DNA from: a bacterium
GTDB lineage: Bacteria > Bacteroidota > Bacteroidia > Chitinophagales > Chitinophagaceae
Reading direction: 5' to 3'
NCBI GenBank assembly: GCA_027364635.1
Contig: DAHXOZ010000006.1
Coordinates: 1-45,458 of the forward strand
Length of the DNA stretch: 45,458 bases
Shown here in pieces: positions 28,174 through 36,248 of the stretch; positions within the stretch are counted from its first letter, which is position 1, and every line of letters begins with the position of its first letter. The translations under genes and the position numbers were made by a program. The notes under the pieces were generated by a model. The model saw nothing but the letters and a program-made list of their open reading frames with translations. It did not search any database and was not told the origin of the DNA.

Positions 28174-29238
28174 TTATAGTTCTACAACCGAGGCATGAAT
28201 TTGCTTTTCGTTTTCCCATACACAAATTACATGATCCTTATCCAGCGCTTTTAAAACAGGCTGGCTACCTTTGCCAAGGACTTTTTTCTCTCCATTAGAA
28301 TTCATTAATACCACCTCTTCTTTCTCCGTCCATGTGTATATATTCTTATTATCGACAATTTCTAATGCGCAATCTCTTCCTTCTCCAATCTCTTTTTCGG
28401 GCTTGCCGGGTATTGCCGCAAAAATTGTATTCTTCCTTCTCCAAACAGTTTGTATTTCTCCGTTTTGGCTGATGGCCAAACTGCCTCCATCCATAGGGCA
28501 ACCATTTAACTTCCAGCTTCCGCTGCCTAATTTTTGCGCCTGTCCAAATGAAGCGCCACCATTGGAAGATTGGATCAAATACAAATCCCTGTTGCCATTC
28601 AGCCAATTCCGAAACATCACATATACCTGATTGCCTTTCATAACAACGGAAGGCTTGCAGCATTCGCACACAGTAGTATCTGGTGAAGTATAGATCATTT
28701 TGTTTTCAGACCAGGTTTTGCCTCCATCATTTGATTTGGCTCCGTATATTTTATTCCTTTTATTTCCTCTTAAATCCAACCATATTGCAAAAGCATTTTC
28801 CCCGTCTGCACTCAAAGCCATTAAACCTTCCTTTGCCACCGTATCTACATCGTTCACCCGGGCGCCCTGCTTCCACTTTCCATCTTCTTTATAGTAAGAA
28901 TATATATTTCCCGTAGAAGTACACGCTGTTATTATAACGCCATGATCAGTAGCTGAAACCTGTGTTCCCCTGGTGGCAAAAGAAAATAAATCAGGCAATA
29001 CATCCACGAGTGAAGGTGAAGAAAAAGAAATTCCCTTATCCGAAGAAGAGGTGTACATAATACTATCACCCACGCCATATACGAGATGAAGATGGTCGTT
29101 TTTATCTTTGACAATGTCCGGCATCTGACCATTGGCTATTACAAAATCGGCTTTAGAAAAAACTTTCTTTTCATTACACGCGATAATAATGCAAAAGGCA
29201 ATTGTAATTAAGAAAGATATTTTAAAGGGCTTGTACAT
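28174..29238 (-). CDS. BNR-repeat/sialidase-like beta-propeller lipoprotein
   Basis: 354 aa; lipobox FCIIIACNE; repeated SSDKGISFS / SNDGGKTWS / SSNGGASFG Asp-box motifs; CECC motif. Confidence 0.75.
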   Translation of the reverse strand: MYKPFKISFLITIAFCIIIACNEKKVFSKADFVIANGQMPDIVKDKNDHLHLVYGVGDSIMYTSSSDKGISFSSPSLVDVLPDLFSFATRGTQVSATDHGVIITACTSTGNIYSYYKEDGKWKQGARVNDVDTVAKEGLMALSADGENAFAIWLDLRGNKRNKIYGAKSNDGGKTWSENKMIYTSPDTTVCECCKPSVVMKGNQVYVMFRNWLNGNRDLYLIQSSNGGASFGQAQKLGSGSWKLNGCPMDGGSLAISQNGEIQTVWRRKNTIFAAIPGKPEKEIGEGRDCALEIVDNKNIYTWTEKEEVVLMNSNGEKKVLGKGSQPVLKALDKDHVICVWENEKQIHASVVEL

Positions 29239-29304
29239 TTTAAGTTGTTAAATTCTTAGCCGTGAGGCTGTGAGATGATTTATAAAATTATCACTAATAA
29301 ATTT

Positions 29305-29363
29305 CCTCTTACATTTTCATTCCACCCATATCCATTCCCGCCATTGGGCATGCGCCTTTTCTA
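29305..29363. repeat. Left direct repeat (copy of the cusB 3' end) flanking the mer cassette
   Basis: 54/59 identical by eye to 32409-32467. Confidence 0.85.
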
Positions 29364-29377
29364 ATTTTTAATTGCAT
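29309..29377 (-). pseudogene. Remnant of CusB Met-rich C-terminus or 22-aa peptide MQLKIRKGACPMAGMDMGGMKM
   Basis: In-frame RKGACPMAGMDMGGMKM* matches the CusB tail RKGANPMAGMDMGGMKM* at 32413. Confidence 0.7.
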
Positions 29378-29410
29378 ATCCGGTTTACAGAATAAAAATC
29401 GTTAATACTT

Positions 29411-30841
29411 TTAACTGGCACAACAACTCATTTTCTTTACATCGGTAGTAAAGGACATTGCAGCTAATTTCACTCCTTCACTTAAAGTAAGGTAAGGATG
29501 AAACATTCCAATGATTTCTTTTAATGGTATTTTGTATTTTATCATAAGGCTTAATTGCATTAGCAATTCACCACCTTCAGGTGCTACAATTCTTGCACCT
29601 AAAAGCAAATCATTTTCCGGGTTTCTAATCAGCTTAATAAAACCTCTTGTATCTAATGCTACTATGCTTCTTGGAATGTCCTTTAAATGGAATACGGTAA
29701 CCTGATGTGGAATATCTTTTTCTTCTGCTTCTCTGTCGTCTATGCCTACACCTGCTACTTGTGGATCAGTAAATACAACCCAAGGCAAAACAGAAAAATC
29801 TGCTTTCTTGTGATGTGCTTTGAAAGCATTGATTACAGCCTTGCCACCTTCATAGGCTGCTGTATAAACAAAAGGGGGATTAGTAGTAACATCGCCAATC
29901 GCAAATATATCTTCTGCACTTGTTCTAAGCAAATCATCTACTTTAATCAATCCTCTTTCAGTTGTTTCAATCCCTGTCTTTTCCAATCCTAATTCTTCTG
30001 TGTTTCCTTTTGTACCTGTAGCCACAACAATATGCGAAGCTTCTATGGCTTCTGTTTCATAGGCTGAATTAATGTAAGAAACTTTGATATTGTTTCCTTC
30101 TTTCCAAACTTTATTAACTGTTGTTCCTGAATGAATGATTATTCCTTCATCAATAAGATGTTTTTCTAATTCATCTGTAACGTCTTTTGCTTCTTTTGAA
30201 AGAATGCTTTTAGAACGTTGAACGATTGCAACTTTAGTTCCCATTCTTTGATATGCTTGTGCAATTTCCAAAGCAATATAACCTGCCCCTAAAATGATAA
30301 GAGACTGAGGTTGTTCTTCTAATTCAAATAATGTTTTGCTGGTTAAATAAGGCACATCGTTTATGCCATTGATTTGGGGTATCAAAGTAGTAGCGCCAGT
30401 TGCAATGATTATTTTAGAGCCTTTATAAAGTTCTCCATTCACTTCAACAATATTCTTCTCTATAAATTTTGCTTTCCCTTCTATTACTTTTAAATGTGGT
30501 AAGCCTGGTAACAGATCCATATACTTATGCTGCTGCATATCGTTTACCAAAGCTGTCTTCTGCTTAATAATTTCAGCAAAATTGATTGTTGGCTTTCCGG
30601 CAGTCACACCGTTAAAGTTTGAAACAGAAGCATGACGAATGCTTTCGGCTGCTCTTATTAAAAACTTCGATGGAACACAACCTACATTTACGCAAGTGCC
30701 ACCAAATGGCAAACCACCATTAATCATCAGCGTAGATACTTTCATGCTATCAGCATGAATAGCTGCTGCAAAAGCAGCCGAGCCACCACCTATAATAATC
30801 AGGTCAAACTTTTTTTCGGTATCAACGTTACAGCAATCCAT
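29411..30841 (-). CDS. merA: Mercuric reductase (no N-terminal HMA domain)
   Basis: 476 aa; GGTCVNVGCVPSK redox-active site, GDVTTNPPFVYTAAYEGG, C-terminal KKMSCCAS. Confidence 0.93.
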   Translation of the reverse strand: MDCCNVDTEKKFDLIIIGGGSAAFAAAIHADSMKVSTLMINGGLPFGGTCVNVGCVPSKFLIRAAESIRHASVSNFNGVTAGKPTINFAEIIKQKTALVNDMQQHKYMDLLPGLPHLKVIEGKAKFIEKNIVEVNGELYKGSKIIIATGATTLIPQINGINDVPYLTSKTLFELEEQPQSLIILGAGYIALEIAQAYQRMGTKVAIVQRSKSILSKEAKDVTDELEKHLIDEGIIIHSGTTVNKVWKEGNNIKVSYINSAYETEAIEASHIVVATGTKGNTEELGLEKTGIETTERGLIKVDDLLRTSAEDIFAIGDVTTNPPFVYTAAYEGGKAVINAFKAHHKKADFSVLPWVVFTDPQVAGVGIDDREAEEKDIPHQVTVFHLKDIPRSIVALDTRGFIKLIRNPENDLLLGARIVAPEGGELLMQLSLMIKYKIPLKEIIGMFHPYLTLSEGVKLAAMSFTTDVKKMSCCAS

Positions 30842-30887
30842 AAATATGTATTTTAAAATGAAGCAATCTTTTGAGCGTAGTTTGCTT

Positions 30888-31244
30888 TTAGCCTTGTTTT
30901 GCAGTAGCTTTTTCGGAAACTGCTACAGCTTTATATCCTATTTTTTCTATAGCTTCAATAATATCGGCAACAGATGTTTTGGCAGGATTATATTTTATGG
31001 TAGCTAAATCACCGGGATACTCTACTTTCTGTTCAATAACTCCATCTATCGCTTTCAATGTGGTTGCTACATGATTGGAACAACCAGCACAAGTCATGCC
31101 CATGATTTTTAATTTAACTGTTTTAGGTTCTCCTTTAGTTACAGTTTTTATAGTCGTTTGAGCATTTGCTTTACTTTGTGCAATACCGCAAACCTGTGCT
31201 GCAATTACTAAAAATGAACCTGCGATAATAGAAAAGCTTTTCAT
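30888..31244 (-). CDS. Secreted HMA-domain protein (MerP-like)
   Basis: 118 aa; signal peptide plus KLKIMGMTCAGCSNHVATTLKAIDGV. Confidence 0.88.
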   Translation of the reverse strand: MKSFSIIAGSFLVIAAQVCGIAQSKANAQTTIKTVTKGEPKTVKLKIMGMTCAGCSNHVATTLKAIDGVIEQKVEYPGDLATIKYNPAKTSVADIIEAIEKIGYKAVAVSEKATAKQG

Positions 31245-31247
31245 TTG

Positions 31248-31874
31248 TTATTTGTTTAAAAGTTCATAATTAGTTACCGTATATCCTGTTTTGGCGATAG
31301 CATTTTTAAGTTGCTCAACCGTTGTTTTTGACTTATCAAATTTGACGATGCTTGTTCCATTATCATAAAATGTTTGAGCATCAATTACACCCAATACTTT
31401 GTATATTTCGTTGTTTACTTCAGTCTCACATCCTTTACATGTCATTCCTTTGATAGCAAAAGAAGCCGTATTAATATTGTTACTTTCCACAACCACTATA
31501 TTTTGCTTCTGTGGCTTTGCATAAAATATTTGAGCATAATAAGGGAAAGCAATCAGTGTAATAGCAGCTATGGTAATAATTATTAAGAATGTTTTAGAAG
31601 CAAGGAAACTTTTCTTTTCAACTGCACAAGTTCCATCGGGACCACATGCTGCATTCTGTTTGGTGCTTATTGTTTTGTACCATGCAAAAGCTAATGCAGC
31701 TATAGCCAAACCAATTAAATAAGGTCGTGCTGGTTCTAACCATGAAAGTGATGAAGCTACGCCACTTGCACCTGCAAGCAATGCTAATACAGGCGTAATA
31801 CAACAAAGCGAGGCTGCAATTGCCGCTACTATTCCTACTCCTGTAGCCGTCTTTGATGATGGTACTTCTTTCAT
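31248..31874 (-). CDS. merTP: Mercuric transport protein MerTP
   Basis: 208 aa; SLCCITPVLALLAGASG plus C-terminal GMTCKGCETEVNNEIYKVLG; paralogue of 13240-13848. Confidence 0.9.
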   Translation of the reverse strand: MKEVPSSKTATGVGIVAAIAASLCCITPVLALLAGASGVASSLSWLEPARPYLIGLAIAALAFAWYKTISTKQNAACGPDGTCAVEKKSFLASKTFLIIITIAAITLIAFPYYAQIFYAKPQKQNIVVVESNNINTASFAIKGMTCKGCETEVNNEIYKVLGVIDAQTFYDNGTSIVKFDKSKTTVEQLKNAIAKTGYTVTNYELLNK

Positions 31875-32251
31875 ACTTTTTGTTTTTTTCTATTGGTTAT
31901 CGTAATATGTTCAAAAAGAGGCCTTATAACTTTTAAATGTTCCTCCTTCATGGAATAAAAAATGGTTTGTCCTTCTCTGCGTGGCTGAATGATGCCGACA
32001 TCTTTCAATTTGCGTAAATGCTGGGATACTGCCGGAATGCTCATTTCTAAAATATCGCTTAAATCACAAACACATAAGCCACCTCCTTCTTCCTCTAATA
32101 AATAAAGTATTTTCAACCGCACCTTATTACCGGCAGCGCTAAGCACCTTGCTGAGACGGCTAAAAGAACTTTCAGCTGATTTAATTTTATGCCTACATTC
32201 CTTTATCAATAATTCGTCGGCATACAGACGTATACAATTTTGACCATCCAT
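31871..32251 (-). CDS. ArsR-family metal-responsive repressor
   Basis: 126 aa; LCVCDLSDILEMSIPAVSQHLRKLKDVGIIQPRREGQTIFYSM; 4-nt overlap with merTP. Confidence 0.92.
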   Translation of the reverse strand: MDGQNCIRLYADELLIKECRHKIKSAESSFSRLSKVLSAAGNKVRLKILYLLEEEGGGLCVCDLSDILEMSIPAVSQHLRKLKDVGIIQPRREGQTIFYSMKEEHLKVIRPLFEHITITNRKKQKV

Positions 32252-32286
32252 GTTCCAATTTTCAGCAAAGATACTCAGTGGTTTTT

Positions 32287-32306
32287 ATTTAAGTAATTGC
32301 TTAAAT
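32287..32306. promoter_or_regulatory. Candidate ArsR operator
   Basis: ATTTAAGTAATTGCTTAAAT, 36 bp upstream of the arsR start; 18/20 identical to ATTTAAGCAAATGCTTAAAT at 14247-14266. Confidence 0.8.
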
Positions 32307-32408
32307 GTTAAAGAAATAATTTTCTCCCTTATTTACATTGCTTTTACAAATCGGTGTTTTACAATTGCCTACATGCACCTGCCTTCATTTCGTGGACAGG
32401 TGGCACAG

Positions 32409-32467
32409 CCTCTTACATTTTCATTCCACCCATGTCCATTCCGGCCATCGGGTTTGCGCCTTTTCTA
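32409..32467. repeat. Right direct repeat flanking the mer cassette (authentic 3' end of cusB)
   Basis: 54/59 identical to 29305-29363. Confidence 0.85.
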
Positions 32468-33723
32468 AAAATATATTCGCTTTGTAAAAGATAAGCGCCC
32501 GATGTTACTACTGCGTCATTCTGCTGAATGCCTGATTTTATTTCAATCATATTCGCGCTTTCCATGCCGGTTTCAACCATCACGCTTTTAAATTTATTTT
32601 GAGAAGTTTCTATCCATACCATCGCCATTTTCCCGTCTCTTAAAACGGCATCTGATGGCAGGAAAAGAGCATTTACTCCGCCGGTTTTTACAGTGATATA
32701 AGCGGACATTCCCGGTTTCAGTTGATTTCCTTCATTGGTAACGGGTATCCTGATAAGATTGATTCTTGAAGCGGTATTTAATTCAGGATTTTGAAACGAA
32801 ATTTTGCCTGGAAATTTTTTTCCCGGAATGTCCGGTATTTCTATCATAACATTTTTCGCATTATTCAATTGTGCAAGTTGCGTAGCATATACCTGTGCTT
32901 CCACCCAAAGGGTCGAAAGGCCAGCGAGCTTTACTATACTACCTCCTTCGGAAACATAATCTCCTTCCTGTAGATTTAGCTCGGTGATATATCCTGATGC
33001 GGTACTGAAAAAAGTAGTGCGCGGATTAGCAAGCGCTCCTTTATTGATATTCTTTACTTGTTGCTCACTCATGCCCCAAAGAAGTAATTTGTTTTTTGCG
33101 GCATCAATAACATCATCAAAATTGATAACTGAATTGCCAAGCGTTTCTTTCTTTTGCAAAGCGAGTATATACTCTTGCTTTGCATTGTTCAATTCTTCGC
33201 TATAAATATCATATAGCGGTGCGCCTTTCGTAACATAATCGCCGATTTTTTTGAAATACAATTTCTCTATACGACCGCCAACTCTTGCGCTAACGTCATT
33301 TATTTTCGTTTGATCGAAATTCAACGTCCCGGTTAAAACCACTTGATTCCCTACGAAGGCATTACCGATTGTATCTAACTGGATATTTCCTAATTGCATT
33401 TGTTCAGGACTAAGAGCAAGTTCATCATTATCTGCCTGTTGATTGCTCTTCTTAACCGGTGTTAAGTCCATGTGGCAGATAGGACATTTGCCAGGTTTTG
33501 ATTCTACTACTTGAGGGTCCATTGAACACGTATAATAGATATCCGGGTCTGCCGCTATTTGTGTTTTATTTTTGCATGATGCAATTAACACCACAACTAA
33601 CAACATCAATGATGAAAAAATAATCAAACGATGTCTGCTCTTTCTTCTATTCAACTTAGGTCGAAATAGAGATTCCAAACTTGTTTTTTTTTGTGGCTTA
33701 TTATATTCAGAGACATTTTTCAT
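32413..33723 (-). CDS. cusB: Efflux RND periplasmic adaptor (CusB-like) with heavy-metal-binding domain
   Basis: 436 aa; YYTCSMDPQVVESKPGKCPICHMDLTPVKK; Met-rich C-terminus. Confidence 0.9.
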   Translation of the reverse strand: MKNVSEYNKPQKKTSLESLFRPKLNRRKSRHRLIIFSSLMLLVVVLIASCKNKTQIAADPDIYYTCSMDPQVVESKPGKCPICHMDLTPVKKSNQQADNDELALSPEQMQLGNIQLDTIGNAFVGNQVVLTGTLNFDQTKINDVSARVGGRIEKLYFKKIGDYVTKGAPLYDIYSEELNNAKQEYILALQKKETLGNSVINFDDVIDAAKNKLLLWGMSEQQVKNINKGALANPRTTFFSTASGYITELNLQEGDYVSEGGSIVKLAGLSTLWVEAQVYATQLAQLNNAKNVMIEIPDIPGKKFPGKISFQNPELNTASRINLIRIPVTNEGNQLKPGMSAYITVKTGGVNALFLPSDAVLRDGKMAMVWIETSQNKFKSVMVETGMESANMIEIKSGIQQNDAVVTSGAYLLQSEYIFRKGANPMAGMDMGGMKM

Positions 33724-33725
33724 GA

Positions 33726-34988
33726 TTACTGTTTTAATTTTATAAATCCTTCACTATCTATTAAAAATTGTGCATTTATTGCTACACTATCTTTTGTATC
33801 CAAACCATCAGTCACCTGGATTAAATTCTTAGCTACAATACCTGTACTTACCTGGTGTGCTTTAAAGACATTTCCTTTTTTTAGAAAAACTATTTTGTTC
33901 AATCCGAGGGAAAGCACCGATTCTTTTGGCAGCCAATTACTAAACTTTGTTTGAATGTTTAGCGTGGCTTTTACCTGGCTTCCTACAGGTATCATTGATT
34001 TGGAATTATTAATATAAACCCTTGCAGATATTGTTTTAGAACCATTTTTATAAAAGGGTTCTATAAAATTAATTTTAGAAAAAATCTTTTTATCAGGCGC
34101 CGTTTCAGGAATGATGGTTACCGGCGTACCAACTTTTATTAAGGAATTTTCTCCGGGAAAAAGGTTTAGAGTGACCCAAACATTATTCACATTATTTACC
34201 TGGAATACCGGCTGTCCTTTTTCTACATACATACCTTCCTTTATTGATAATTCACCCGATTCATTCATAGGAATTATTTGTTGTGATGAATTCATATTTC
34301 CTGTTTCATGTACATGGCCGGTGTAACTGCTATAAATGGTAACACTGTAGATCGCTTTACCTGTCGCAATAACTTTTTGCAATTGGTTATTATTCATGCC
34401 GAGCAATAACAATCTTTGTTTTGCTGCATTGATTAGCGGTGTGTTTGTTGGGTCATTTTTTATTAGGAACAATAAATTTTGTTGTCCCGTTAAAAGTTCA
34501 GGACTGTAAATATCCATCACTTTATCGCCCGCACGCACAGGCTGATAGCGGTATTTTATATACAGTTTTTCTATCCGTCCCGAAACTCTTGCCGATATCG
34601 TTTTCATAAATCTGGTATCATACTCCACGCTACCCAACGCATCTAATTGTATCTCCTGATTGGCAAATTGCATGGTGGTAACGGGTATAGAAGATACTAC
34701 TGTGTTATTATCGCTTTGAAGTAATGTTGAAAGGTCAACTTCCGAAATTTCCCTGCTTGCATTTTCTTTTTTTACCAAAGGCATTCCACAAATAGGGCAA
34801 TTGCCCGGCTCATGCCTTATTATCTGCGGATGCATAGGGCAGGTATAGGTTTCTTCTGTGCCAGCATTTGCTGAAACCTTTTTATCAGAATTGTCTTTGC
34901 ATCCCGTGAAAGTGAAAAAAGCAGTGGCAAGGATAAAAACAAAAGATTTCAGTATAATTGATTTTCTGATTTTCATATTCATATTCAT
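33726..34988 (-). CDS. cusB: Efflux RND periplasmic adaptor (CusB-like) with heavy-metal-binding domain
   Basis: 420 aa; lipobox FTFTGCKD; YTCPMHPQIIRHEPGNCPICGMPLVKK. Confidence 0.9.
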   Translation of the reverse strand: MNMNMKIRKSIILKSFVFILATAFFTFTGCKDNSDKKVSANAGTEETYTCPMHPQIIRHEPGNCPICGMPLVKKENASREISEVDLSTLLQSDNNTVVSSIPVTTMQFANQEIQLDALGSVEYDTRFMKTISARVSGRIEKLYIKYRYQPVRAGDKVMDIYSPELLTGQQNLLFLIKNDPTNTPLINAAKQRLLLLGMNNNQLQKVIATGKAIYSVTIYSSYTGHVHETGNMNSSQQIIPMNESGELSIKEGMYVEKGQPVFQVNNVNNVWVTLNLFPGENSLIKVGTPVTIIPETAPDKKIFSKINFIEPFYKNGSKTISARVYINNSKSMIPVGSQVKATLNIQTKFSNWLPKESVLSLGLNKIVFLKKGNVFKAHQVSTGIVAKNLIQVTDGLDTKDSVAINAQFLIDSEGFIKLKQ

Positions 34989-36244
34989 TTTTGTTCAAGT
35001 GTCTTATCCATCTGCACCTGAAGATTTAATAATTCCTGTAACTGGTCGAGATAATCGAGTTGGGTCATGTTGAGTGTTTGCCAGGCATCGAATAATTCAA
35101 ATAATTCTCCTGTGTTTTGTTCATAAGCCAACTGCATAGTTTGATAATTTTTTTTCAATGCCGGAATAATATTTCCTTCAAACAATTGCAATTGTTTTTT
35201 CTTACTTTTAATAGAAGAAAGTAATCCGTTAGCCTCTCCGGCAGCTTTATTGATAATTACTTGCTTCTCAGCTTCTATGGATTGGGCTTTCCATTTTAAA
35301 CTTTCAATATTGGCTTTATAAGAGCCCGAAGACCAGGGGGCTAACGGGATTTTAACCATAGCCATTAAAGAAAATTGCCAGGGGCTTTTTCCAAATCCCA
35401 TCATGTGATCATATTTAATTCCAAACTGCGGTAGTTGCCTCGTTCTTTCAAGATTCAGTTGAAGTTGATTGATCTCTAAATCCTGCATTACTGCTTTTAT
35501 ATCACTCCGATTCTGTAATAAATAGTTGCTATCAACAGGATTATAATTTTTGATTGTATAATTTGTGTCAATAACAAAGTTTTCATTCCTATCACGATTC
35601 ATTAAAGTATTCAACAGGATTTGTTTCTGCTTTATTTCGTTGTTCAATTGCTCGCGCTGGTTTTCTATTTTCCCCAACTCTGCTTTTGCTTTGTAATAAG
35701 CATTTAGTTTCCCCAGATTATTTTTGTACCGCAATTCTGTACTTTGAATCATAAAATTCAGCAGCTTTTCATTATCATTTAGTACGGTTTGTTTTTTTTC
35801 AATAACCAGCCAATCGTAATAATTTTTCTTTGCTTCGGCATATAAATTATTGAGAGAAAATTGTTTATTTTCTTTATTTACTGATGACAAAGCCTGCAGA
35901 TATGCTGCGTTGGCATTTTGTTCTTTTTTATTGGGAAACATTTGCGAAGCGCTAACCATGAAAGAACCCATTCCGTTTTGAGTGCCCCTTGGTGTAGCCA
36001 TAACTTTTGTAAGGCCAATATTATAGGGTGTCATATAAAAACCTGCACCAAATTCAGGTGGTGCCCAGCTTTTAGCGCCCTTGGCCACTTCATCCGAAGA
36101 GCGGATCTCTGCGTCATACATTTTCATTTCCGGATGATCTTTTTGGATGATTGAAAATATATTTTCAAGATTCATCTTTTGCTGTCCGTAAGTGGTTACA
36201 GCAAACAAACAAATAATGGAAATTCCTGTTAGTGATCGTTTCAT
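34985..36244 (-). CDS. cusC: TolC-family outer membrane factor (CusC-like)
   Basis: Start reassigned to MKRSLTGISIICLFAVTTYGQQ at 36244; OMF coiled-coil pattern. Confidence 0.87.
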   Translation of the reverse strand: MKRSLTGISIICLFAVTTYGQQKMNLENIFSIIQKDHPEMKMYDAEIRSSDEVAKGAKSWAPPEFGAGFYMTPYNIGLTKVMATPRGTQNGMGSFMVSASQMFPNKKEQNANAAYLQALSSVNKENKQFSLNNLYAEAKKNYYDWLVIEKKQTVLNDNEKLLNFMIQSTELRYKNNLGKLNAYYKAKAELGKIENQREQLNNEIKQKQILLNTLMNRDRNENFVIDTNYTIKNYNPVDSNYLLQNRSDIKAVMQDLEINQLQLNLERTRQLPQFGIKYDHMMGFGKSPWQFSLMAMVKIPLAPWSSGSYKANIESLKWKAQSIEAEKQVIINKAAGEANGLLSSIKSKKKQLQLFEGNIIPALKKNYQTMQLAYEQNTGELFELFDAWQTLNMTQLDYLDQLQELLNLQVQMDKTLEQK

Positions 36245-36248
36245 AATT

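Noticed and set aside
28349-28669. 106-aa minus-strand ORF inside the BNR gene
   Set aside because: Alternate frame of 28174-29238 with low-complexity Arg/Trp-rich translation.
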